A DNA stretch of 64,000 bases from Duganella sp. 1224 (GTDB taxonomy: Bacteria; Pseudomonadota; Gammaproteobacteria; Burkholderiales; Burkholderiaceae_D), in the NCBI RefSeq assembly GCF_013408245.1, contig NZ_JACBYS010000001.1, forward strand, positions 1,612,001 through 1,676,000, in the 5' to 3' direction. This document shows, one piece after another, positions 1 through 9,516 of the stretch; within the stretch, counting starts at the first letter, position 1, and every line of letters starts with the position of its first letter. The position numbers and the translations under genes are program-made. The notes below the pieces were generated by a model. It did not search any database. It was not told the DNA's origin and worked only from the letters and a program-made list of their open reading frames with translations.

Positions 1-955
1 CCAGGCTGACGTCGATATTCGCCAGCATGCTGTCGACCATTTCATCCACGCCGATGCGCGCTTTCCAGCCCCAGTCGGCGCTGGCGGCGCTGTCGTCCAG
101 GCTTTGCGGCCAGGAGTCGGCGATGGCCTGGCGGCTGTCCGGCTTGTAGGCGATTTTAAAGTCCGGCACCTTGCGGGCGATGGCTTCCGCCAGTTCTTCC
201 GGATTGAACGACACGCCGGCCACGTTGTAGGAGGAACGCACTTTCACCAGCTCCGCCGGCGCGTCCATCAACTCGATGGTGGCGCGGATTGCATCCGGCA
301 TGTAGATCATCGGCAGCGTGGTTTTGGGGCCGAGGAAGCATTCATAGCGTTCGCCGCGCAGCGCCGAGTGGAAGATCGCGATGGCGTAATCGGTGGTGCC
401 GCCGCCTGGCGGCGACTTGAAGCTGATGATGCCCGGGTAGCGGATCGAACGCACGTCCACGCCGTACTTCAGGAAGTAGTATTCGCACAAGCGCTCGCCG
501 GCCAGCTTGCTGATGCCGTAGATGGTGGTCGGGTCCATCACGGTCAACTGCGGCGTGGCGGCTTGCGGTGTATTCGGGCCGAAGGCGGCGATAGACGATG
601 GCCAGAACACCTTGAGCGGCTTGCCGATGGCGCCGCGCTCGCGCGCCACTTCGAGGATGTTCAGCAGGCCGTCCATGTTCAGGGTCCAGGCCTTGAGCGG
701 CGCCGCTTCGCCGGTGGCCGACAGCATGGCCGCCAGCTGGTACACCTGGGTGATGCCCTCTTCCGTGACCAGCGCGGCCAGCGCCTGCTTGTCCAGCACA
801 TTCAGCGTGGTGTAGCGCGCCGCGTTATACAGGTTGGTGGGCGAGACATCGCTGGCGATGACGTTCTGCGCGCCGTGCTGCGCCGCCAGTGCTTCCACCA
901 GTTCGCTGCCGATCTGGCCATTGGCGCCGATGACGAGGATTTTTTGTTGTTCCAT
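1..955 (-). CDS. SDR-type L-threonine 3-dehydrogenase / NAD-dependent epimerase (3' end beyond window)
   Basis: The reading frame starts at 955 and stays open to the window edge, so the last few codons are missing; the 318 visible codons are about the usual length of the family. The N-terminus carries a Rossmann nucleotide motif (GANGQIG, about residues 10-16). A YGISK catalytic motif lies near residue 140, and the C-terminal part has SWPQSLDDS followed by DWGWK, which is typical of the short-chain (GalE-like) threonine dehydrogenases. The predicted reaction is NAD+-dependent oxidation of L-threonine to 2-amino-3-ketobutyrate in the cytoplasm. It lies 25 bases downstream of kbl on the same strand, and kbl uses that product, so the two form a threonine-to-glycine operon. 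An epimerase acting on a nucleotide sugar is less likely given the partner. Confidence 0.88.
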   Translation of the reverse strand, partial: MEQQKILVIGANGQIGSELVEALAAQHGAQNVIASDVSPTNLYNAARYTTLNVLDKQALAALVTEEGITQVYQLAAMLSATGEAAPLKAWTLNMDGLLNILEVARERGAIGKPLKVFWPSSIAAFGPNTPQAATPQLTVMDPTTIYGISKLAGERLCEYYFLKYGVDVRSIRYPGIISFKSPPGGGTTDYAIAIFHSALRGERYECFLGPKTTLPMIYMPDAIRATIELMDAPAELVKVRSSYNVAGVSFNPEELAEAIARKVPDFKIAYKPDSRQAIADSWPQSLDDSAASADWGWKARIGVDEMVDSMLANIDVSL

Positions 956-980
956 TTCTTGGTTCCTGACGAGGTCCGTC

Positions 981-2183
981 TTAGTTCTTCAGCAGGCCCA
1001 GTTCGCGGCCGGCCTGTTCAAATGCCTTGAGCACGGTGTCCAGCTGTGCGCGGGTGTGCGCGGCGGAGAGCTGGACGCGCACGCGCGCCTGGCCCATCGG
1101 CACCACCGGGTAGAAGAAGCCGCTCAGCAGCACGCCCAGTTCATACATGCGCGCGGCGAATTTCTGCGCCACCGGCGCGTCGAACAGCATCACCGGCACC
1201 ACCGGGTGCGTGCCCGGCTTGATGGTAAAGCCGATACGCTCGATCTCCTGGCGGAAGTAAGCGGTGTTTTCATGCAGGCGGTCGCGCAGCTCGGTCGACG
1301 ACGACAGGCGCTCCAGCACCGCCAGCGAGGCGCCGGCGATGGACGGTGCCAGCGTGTTGGAGAACAGGTAGGGACGCGATTTCTGGCGCAGCATCTCGAT
1401 CACTTCCTTGCGGCCGGAGGTGAAGCCGCCCATGGCGCCGCCCAGGGCCTTGCCCAGCGTGCCGGTGATGATGTCGATCTTGCCGATGACGTTGTGGTGC
1501 TCGTGCGTGCCGCGGCCGGTCTTGCCCATGAAGCCGGAGGCGTGGCATTCGTCGATCATCACCAGCGCGCCGTATTTCTCCGCCAGTTCGACGATCTTGT
1601 CCAGCTGCGCGATGGTGCCGTCCATCGAGAACACGCCGTCGGTGACGATGATCTTGTGGCGCTTGTCGGCCGCGGCCTGCAGCTGCCTTTCCAGGTCGGC
1701 CATGTCGTTGTGGGCGTAGCGGAAGCGCGCGGCCTTGCACAGGCGGATGCCGTCGATGATGGAGGCGTGGTTCAGCGCATCGGAGATGATGGCGTCGTTC
1801 TCGTCGAACAGCGGCTCGAACACGCCGCCGTTGGCGTCGAAGGCGGCTGCGTACAGAATCGTGTCCTCGGTGCCGAGGAACTTCGAGATGGCCTGCTCCA
1901 GTTGCTTGTGCACCGTCTGGGTGCCGCAGATGAAGCGCACCGAGGACAGACCGTAGCCGTACTTTTCGGTGGCGTCGATGGAGGCCTGCGCCACCCACTC
2001 CTGGCCCGACAGGCCGAGATAGTTATTGGCGCACATATTGATCAGCGTACGACCATCCTCGCTCATCACTTCCGCGCCCTGGCGGGAGGCCAGCACGCGT
2101 TCCGGCTTGTACAGGCCCTGGTCGCGCAGTTGATCCAGGGTTTGCTGGAGGCCGCTGTAGAAGGTGTCTTGTGGATTGCTCAT
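981..2183 (-). CDS. kbl: Glycine C-acetyltransferase (2-amino-3-ketobutyrate CoA ligase)
   Basis: This 400-residue protein matches the usual length of Kbl, a fold-type I PLP enzyme of the alpha-oxoamine synthase family. It cleaves 2-amino-3-ketobutyrate with CoA to glycine and acetyl-CoA. Visible signatures are NMCANNYLGL near residue 50, the DECHASGFMG segment whose Asp contacts the PLP ring nitrogen, and TGTLGKALGGAMGG containing the Schiff-base lysine. It is the first gene of an operon with the threonine dehydrogenase. It diverges from an XRE-cupin regulator across a short AT-rich region with a long palindrome, which suggests direct control by that regulator. Confidence 0.95.
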   Translation of the reverse strand: MSNPQDTFYSGLQQTLDQLRDQGLYKPERVLASRQGAEVMSEDGRTLINMCANNYLGLSGQEWVAQASIDATEKYGYGLSSVRFICGTQTVHKQLEQAISKFLGTEDTILYAAAFDANGGVFEPLFDENDAIISDALNHASIIDGIRLCKAARFRYAHNDMADLERQLQAAADKRHKIIVTDGVFSMDGTIAQLDKIVELAEKYGALVMIDECHASGFMGKTGRGTHEHHNVIGKIDIITGTLGKALGGAMGGFTSGRKEVIEMLRQKSRPYLFSNTLAPSIAGASLAVLERLSSSTELRDRLHENTAYFRQEIERIGFTIKPGTHPVVPVMLFDAPVAQKFAARMYELGVLLSGFFYPVVPMGQARVRVQLSAAHTRAQLDTVLKAFEQAGRELGLLKN

Positions 2184-2222
2184 GATGGTCCTTGTGTGTG
2201 ATACGATTCCGCTATCTTATGC

Positions 2223-2264
2223 AAAATTCGCTATTTCGAATTCAAATTCGATATATTGAATTTT
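2223..2264. promoter_or_regulatory. 42-bp near-perfect palindrome (candidate operator between kbl and the XRE-cupin gene)
   Basis: In this AT-rich divergent spacer the outer arms AAAATTC (2223-2229) and GAATTTT (2258-2264) and the inner arms CGAATT (2237-2242) and AATTCG (2245-2250) share one centre at 2243.5. Checking all 21 base pairs outward from the centre, 17 are complementary. A possible promoter for the rightward gene, TTCAAA (2241-2246) then 17 bases then TATAGA (2264-2269), overlaps it. Position and symmetry fit an operator for the adjacent regulator; the binding protein is inferred. Confidence 0.65.
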
Positions 2265-2296
2265 ATAGAGTGCCAGTGAACTCCGCAACCACTATA

Positions 2297-2872
2297 ATGA
2301 ACACAATTGTTTCGTCCAATACCCCTCCTGAAGTAGGCGCCGCCCTGCAGCGCCTGCGCCTGGCGCGCGGCCTGACGCTGGAAGACCTGTCACGCATTGC
2401 CGGCGTCTCCAAGTCAATGTTGTCACAAATAGAACGCGAGAAGGCGAATCCGACCATCGCCATCACCTGGCGGCTGGCCAATGCGCTGGGTGTGCAGATC
2501 GGCGAACTGCTGGCCACCGCCGAGCGTGAGACGGAAACCATCCGCGTGATCGATGCCCACGAAACGCCCACCCTGCCCGGCCACCACGCCGGCTACGTGC
2601 TGCGCATCCTCGGGCCGCTGGAACTGGCCAGCAAATACGAGTGGTATGAATTGACGCTGGCGCCGGGCGGTGAGCTGGCCTCGCAAGGCCACGATCCCGG
2701 CGCGCAGGAGCACCTGACGCTGTTACACGGCTCGGTGGAGGTGGAAGTCGGCAACGACAAGAAGAAGGTCAAACTGGGCAGCACCGCGCGCTACCCGGGC
2801 GACCAGCAACACATCATCCGCAATCACGGCAAGACCGAGGCGAAGGCGCTGCTGGTGGTCATCCACCGTTGA
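2297..2872 (+). CDS. XRE-family transcriptional regulator with C-terminal cupin domain
   Basis: The ATG at 2297 gives a 191-residue protein that begins just before the helix-turn-helix; the frame extends upstream but only through the palindromic promoter region. Residues about 12-65 form an XRE/Cro helix-turn-helix (LRLARGLTLEDLSRIAGVSK, then MLSQIEREKANPT). The rest is a cupin barrel with the segment GGELASQGHDPGAQEHL and GSVEVEVG. Members of this family are small-molecule sensing regulators, often of amino-acid catabolism. It diverges from kbl, so regulation of threonine degradation and of itself is the natural inference. No strong ribosome binding site is visible before the start. Confidence 0.87.
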   Translation: MNTIVSSNTPPEVGAALQRLRLARGLTLEDLSRIAGVSKSMLSQIEREKANPTIAITWRLANALGVQIGELLATAERETETIRVIDAHETPTLPGHHAGYVLRILGPLELASKYEWYELTLAPGGELASQGHDPGAQEHLTLLHGSVEVEVGNDKKKVKLGSTARYPGDQQHIIRNHGKTEAKALLVVIHR

Positions 2873-2904
2873 CCACCGGTGCTCGCCGCGCCGGGAAAGA
2901 AACG

Positions 2905-5109
<2,205 letters not shown>

Positions 5110-5155
5110 TCGTGGGTCCATGTAGTCAAAGAATGTGCTATCGATCATAGCGGGT

Positions 5156-6223
5156 TTATTGGGCCCGTAGAAGCGCCTCGGTGTTGACGATGCTGACGTC
5201 GTGCATCTGGTTCAGATAGGCGTCCAGATAACCTTTGTGGGACGCGCCGACGATGACCAGCGTGCGCATACCCGGCTGCGCCGCCATCACCTCGCGGATG
5301 TTGGACGCCATGCGCAGGTTGCGCGTCTCCCACGAGTCGACGTAGTTGCGGCCGAAGCGCTGCGGCGACGGTTCCTCCAGCGCGGCGCCGAAGTCGCTGC
5401 GGTAGACCAGCTCGCCCTGCCCGCGCGCATTGTAGGCGCGGTACATGGCCAGCACGCCGGCCGGCGTGTCCAGCCGGGCCTCCAGCGCGGCGGAAACCTG
5501 TTTGCGTTCGGCGGTGTAGCGGTTGTCCCAGGCCTTCATGACGGCTTCGCCGTAGGCTTTTTCATCGGCCGCCGGCAAGGGCGCGTCGGAGGTGTGGTCG
5601 TCCATCGAGTAAACGCGTTCCAGGCCGCCGCGCACCGCCACCGGCACGGCGATCAGGTAGTCTTCGTTGCGCTTCTGGCGCAGGTCTTCCAGCAGCGCCG
5701 CCAGGCGATCATCGATGCCATCGCCGGCACGGCGCTCTTCGGCCGGCAGCCGTAGCCACTGCACCACGGCCGACGCGGGTTCGCCGCCCGCCAGGAACAG
5801 CGATGCCAGCTTGCGGCGCTGGGCCGGCGTTGGCGCGGCCGGCCACGTGGCCAGCATGCGCTCGGTCTGGTCGGTGGCGGCCGGCACATCCAGCCCGGTG
5901 GCGGCGCGGGCCGGCGCGACGTCGAAGCAATAGGTCTTGATGGTGTCGTCGTAGCGCCCGGGATAACGGCGCATGTAGTCGCACTGGGGGCCGGACAGCG
6001 CTTCGATGGCGATGGCTTTCGGCTGCCAGTTGGCCAGCAGGTCGAGCAAGGCGCCCAGATTGGCGGGGTCGAACGATTTGGGCAGCTGCGACAGATGGGC
6101 GGTGCCGAGCACCAGCAACTGGCTGGGCTGGCCGTTCTGCAGCTTGAAACTGGCGGGGGAGAAATCAGCGGCGGCGGCGTGTCCGCACAAGGCGGCGATC
6201 AAGACGGCAAACAAACGGTTCAT
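5156..6223 (-). CDS. Exported TraB/GumN-like protein (DUF5694-like)
   Basis: The 355-residue product begins with a signal peptide (MNRLFAVLIAALCGHAAAAD). The mature part opens with LLVLGTAHLSQLP and a second conserved block, PKAIAIEA, and ends with RTLVIVGASHKGYLDAYL. This arrangement of an early GTxH and a late GAxH motif is seen in the TraB/GumN/DUF5694 group, whose better-known relatives are proposed metalloproteases of the Tiki type. I assign the group on these motifs only; the function is unknown. It is upstream of and probably cotranscribed with the prolyl oligopeptidase. Confidence 0.7.
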   Translation of the reverse strand: MNRLFAVLIAALCGHAAAADFSPASFKLQNGQPSQLLVLGTAHLSQLPKSFDPANLGALLDLLANWQPKAIAIEALSGPQCDYMRRYPGRYDDTIKTYCFDVAPARAATGLDVPAATDQTERMLATWPAAPTPAQRRKLASLFLAGGEPASAVVQWLRLPAEERRAGDGIDDRLAALLEDLRQKRNEDYLIAVPVAVRGGLERVYSMDDHTSDAPLPAADEKAYGEAVMKAWDNRYTAERKQVSAALEARLDTPAGVLAMYRAYNARGQGELVYRSDFGAALEEPSPQRFGRNYVDSWETRNLRMASNIREVMAAQPGMRTLVIVGASHKGYLDAYLNQMHDVSIVNTEALLRAQ

Positions 6224-6325
6224 GCATGCTCCCGGAACGATTGCGATCTGGCCAGCTTAACGCCGCGGCGCGCGCCGCCGCGAAATAATGCGACGTACTG
6301 CAGTTTTAGAGGAATGAAATGCAAA

Positions 6326-8746
6326 TCAGCTATCGACAGCCGCCTCGCTATCCTCCGGCGCGGCGATGGCGATCGGCGCGCGCCACTTCTCCAGCCAGGC
6401 GATCATCTGGTCGCCGGGGATGGGGCGGCTCATGAAATAGCCCTGGCCCTGGTCGCAGCCCAGCGCCGCCAGCAGGCGCCACACCGCCTCGCTCTCGATG
6501 CCCTCGGCCACCACGCGCAGCCCCATGTTGTGACCCAGGTCGATGGTGGAGCGCACGATCTTGGTATCGCCTTCGTCCTTCTCCATGTTCAGCACGAAGG
6601 ATTTGTCGATCTTCAGTTCATTCACCGGCAGCCGCTTGAGGTAGGCCAGCGAGGAATAACCGGTGCCGAAATCGTCGATCGACAGGTCCAGGCCCATGGC
6701 GCTCAGGCGCTCCAGCGTGTTCTGCGCACGCACCGGGTCGTCCATGATGGCGCTCTCGGTGATCTCCAGGCAGAACGAGCCAGGCGTCAGCTTGTGGCGC
6801 GCCAGCAGGTCGGCAAACTTGGCCGGCAGGTCCTGGTCCAGCAGGTCGCGCGTGGACAGGTTGACCGATACCTTCAGGTGATGGCCCTTGAGCGACAGCT
6901 CGCGGCACAGCTCCGCCGAACGCTCCATCACCCAGCGCGTCAGCACGCGGATAAAGCCGGTCTGTTCGGCGAACGGAATGAACTCGTCGGGGAAGACGTT
7001 GCCGCGCTCCGGATGCACCCAGCGCACCAGCGCCTCCATGCCCACCACCTTGCCGCTTTCCAGCGAGATCTTCGGCTGCACGTGCAGGCGGAACTCGTTG
7101 CGCTCGACCGCGTTGCGCAGCTCCGTCAGCAGCGACAGGCTCTTGGCGCTGGACTTGTCCATCGCCGCGTCGTACAGCACGGCGCCGTCGTTGCGCTGCT
7201 TGGCGGTGTACATCGCCACTTCGGCCATGCTCAGCAACGTCTCGCCGTCGTCCGCATGCTCCGGATAGGCGGCGATGCCCAGGCCCGCCCCAATGTCGAC
7301 CATCTGGTCCTCCAGCGACAGCGGCGTTTCCAGCGCCTGCAGGATTTCGGCCGCCATCATCTGCGCGGCGTCGGTGTTCGCGGCCGGCAGCAGCACGGCG
7401 AATTCGTCGCCGCCCAGGCGCGCCACCTGCGCCGACGACTGGCGCCGGTTGGCCAGCAGCAGTTGCAGGCGGCCGGCCACCTGGCGCAGCAGCGCGTCGC
7501 CAAAGCTGTGGCCCATGACGTCGTTGACGTGCTTGAAGCGGTCCAGGTCCATCATCAGCACGAACAGGCATTCCTCGCGGCGGCGCGCCTCCAGCAGGGC
7601 GTCGTTCAGCAGCAGCACGAACTGCGCGCGGTTCGGCAGGTTGGTGAGCGTGTCCCAGTACGCCAGACGGCGGATTTCCTGTTCGCGCTTGGCGATCCCC
7701 TCGCGCATGGCGTCGAAGGCGTGCGCCAGCTGGCCGATTTCGTCCTCGCGCGTGCTGTCGATGGACACCTTGTAGTCGCCCTCCTCCAGCCGCTTGGCGG
7801 TGGTGACCAGCTGGCCGATGGGCTGCGTGATGCGCTTGGCGGTGAATATGATGGCCAGCATCGAGACCACGATGCCGGCCAGCGTCAGGCCGATCAGCCA
7901 GCGCTCCAGCCGGCGGTATTCGGCGGTGGCCTCGTCGATCGAGCGCGCCAGCAGCACGCTGGCGGAATGGCCGTTGTCGTCGCCGATGGAGATCAGGCGC
8001 GCGCTGTACTGCGAGGTTTCCACCGTCAGGTCGAATGGGCCGGCGGGCGCCTTGGCGCCCATGGCCTGCAACTGCTCCACCACGTCCTGCGCCGACGGCC
8101 CCACAAAGGTGGAGCCGGCCGACAGCCATTTGCCCTGCGTGTCGCGGGTCAGCACCGTGGTGTGCAGCGAGCTGACCTCGCGCATGTCGGTGGCCAGCTG
8201 GCGGTCGATCGGGAAGGTCATTACAATCCAGCCGATCGTGATCGGCGCCTTGACCGGCACGGCGACGATCTGGAACGGCCGGCGGTCGACGATGCCGATG
8301 CCGCTGGCGCCGCCCGCCGATTCCGCCGCGTCCAGCATCGACAGGGCGATCTTCTCCAGCCCCGCCGCCTGCGCCGGATTGGTGGCGGCGCTGATCTTGC
8401 GGTCATCGCCGATCAGCATGGTCAGCGAGGCCTTGATGCGACGGCCATGGTTGACCAGCGCCGACTCGATGGTGGCGCGGTCGCTTTCGTCGTTGTTGCC
8501 GATGGCGGCGACGAAGGCGGTGTCGCGCGCCAGCAGCCGCGCGCCGGCCAGCAGGCTTTGCGCGTTCTGCTCCAGCAGGCGGTGGAACACCTTGGCGCCG
8601 TTACCCAGTTCGCTGGCGATGGCCAGGCGCGCGTTGTTGTCGATGCCGCGCTGGATCACCAGCAGGCCCACCACTTGCACCGCGACGATCAGCACCAGGA
8701 ACAGGGTGACGATACGGCTTTCGAGGCTGCGGAAACGCAAGTGCAT
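6326..8746 (-). CDS. Membrane-bound GGDEF-EAL c-di-GMP enzyme with extracytoplasmic sensor and HAMP
   Basis: This is an 806-residue inner-membrane signalling protein. It has a transmembrane helix at about residues 11-31, a periplasmic sensing region to about 280, a second helix near 285-305, HAMP, GGDEF (about 365-530) and EAL (about 545-790). The cyclase motif is intact (RLGGDEFAVLLP); the residues upstream do not form an RxxD inhibitory site. The phosphodiesterase motifs are also intact (GMEALVRW, DDFGTGYSS, ELKIDKSFV), so net phosphodiesterase activity is quite possible. It follows a periplasmic cupredoxin-like gene by 15 bases in the same operon, which suggests that protein may feed its periplasmic domain. 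Confidence 0.93.
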   Translation of the reverse strand: MHLRFRSLESRIVTLFLVLIVAVQVVGLLVIQRGIDNNARLAIASELGNGAKVFHRLLEQNAQSLLAGARLLARDTAFVAAIGNNDESDRATIESALVNHGRRIKASLTMLIGDDRKISAATNPAQAAGLEKIALSMLDAAESAGGASGIGIVDRRPFQIVAVPVKAPITIGWIVMTFPIDRQLATDMREVSSLHTTVLTRDTQGKWLSAGSTFVGPSAQDVVEQLQAMGAKAPAGPFDLTVETSQYSARLISIGDDNGHSASVLLARSIDEATAEYRRLERWLIGLTLAGIVVSMLAIIFTAKRITQPIGQLVTTAKRLEEGDYKVSIDSTREDEIGQLAHAFDAMREGIAKREQEIRRLAYWDTLTNLPNRAQFVLLLNDALLEARRREECLFVLMMDLDRFKHVNDVMGHSFGDALLRQVAGRLQLLLANRRQSSAQVARLGGDEFAVLLPAANTDAAQMMAAEILQALETPLSLEDQMVDIGAGLGIAAYPEHADDGETLLSMAEVAMYTAKQRNDGAVLYDAAMDKSSAKSLSLLTELRNAVERNEFRLHVQPKISLESGKVVGMEALVRWVHPERGNVFPDEFIPFAEQTGFIRVLTRWVMERSAELCRELSLKGHHLKVSVNLSTRDLLDQDLPAKFADLLARHKLTPGSFCLEITESAIMDDPVRAQNTLERLSAMGLDLSIDDFGTGYSSLAYLKRLPVNELKIDKSFVLNMEKDEGDTKIVRSTIDLGHNMGLRVVAEGIESEAVWRLLAALGCDQGQGYFMSRPIPGDQMIAWLEKWRAPIAIAAPEDSEAAVDS

Positions 8747-8761
8747 GCTCAGGCCATCCTT

Positions 8762-9382
8762 TTAAAGCGCGGCGTCTTCGGCCACGATGGGTTTCATCGG
8801 CAGCTTGAACACGGTGGTGGCCAGGTCGCCGGCTTTCACCGTCAGCGTCTGCTCGGGCGTGGCGCCGCCCACGGTGTTGTAGTGCCAGGCCTTGACCACG
8901 TACTTGCCGCCGGCCGGCAGCTCGATGCGGGCGGCGCCGGCGCCGTCGGTCTTGGCGAAATACGGCGTGTCGACCACCTTGACGTAGGCGATCATCTTGT
9001 CATGGATGTTGCAGCCCAGGACCACGGTGCCGGCCTTGTCGAACACCTGCGGCGAGGCGGCCTGGCCGGAATACAGCTTCTGGTCGAACTTGTGCGCCGG
9101 CGAGAACGAGTAGATATGGTGACGGACCTTGTCGTTGTTGGGGAAATTGATGGTGGCGCCGGTCTGCACCACGGTCACCAGCGGCAGGAACTTCAGGCCC
9201 TTCTGTTCGATCACCGCCGAAGCCGGCCGGGCGGGCGCCGCGCCGCTCTCTGGCTCGATATAGATCACGGTATCGGGTAGCGCCTTGCCAGTGGCATCCT
9301 GCACCTGGACCGCGACCCCGGTGGCGCCGGCATGCGTGGCGCCCATCAAACTCAGGCAAAAAACGATGTGACGATACTGCAT
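8762..9382 (-). CDS. Periplasmic cupredoxin-like protein (annotated elsewhere as methylamine utilization protein)
   Basis: The 206-residue protein has a signal peptide (MQYRHIVFCLSLMGATHAGA) and a cupredoxin-like fold. A probable type 1 copper site can be read from the His pair in KVRHHIYSFSP, the Cys and His in VLGCNIHDK, and the Met that follows. A carboxypeptidase-regulatory-like beta segment (RIELPAGGKYVVKAWHYN) comes after. Proteins of this shape are often labelled methylamine utilization, but no methylamine dehydrogenase genes are present here, so that role is not supported. Its operon partner is the GGDEF-EAL sensor, which hints at a copper- or redox-linked input to c-di-GMP signalling (inference). 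Confidence 0.75.
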   Translation of the reverse strand: MQYRHIVFCLSLMGATHAGATGVAVQVQDATGKALPDTVIYIEPESGAAPARPASAVIEQKGLKFLPLVTVVQTGATINFPNNDKVRHHIYSFSPAHKFDQKLYSGQAASPQVFDKAGTVVLGCNIHDKMIAYVKVVDTPYFAKTDGAGAARIELPAGGKYVVKAWHYNTVGGATPEQTLTVKAGDLATTVFKLPMKPIVAEDAAL

Positions 9383-9516
9383 AAAGACCCTGCTCCCCTT
9401 GGCGATTGCCCCAGTTTACCGTATGTGCCGCAAAATTTGTTTCCAAAATTCATCTTCCGGTCACAAATGCCCTTTAAGATCGTACAGTTAAACCGATATT
9501 TGGCACCCGATTCATC

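Noticed and set aside
6095..9280. A 1061-codon open frame on the plus strand
   Set aside because: It is antisense to the GGDEF-EAL and cupredoxin genes. Its product is rich in His, Arg, Gln and Ala without domains, which is typical of shadow frames in GC-rich DNA.
8762..9382. Methylamine utilization function
   Set aside because: No mau genes are present; the label would come from distant similarity only.
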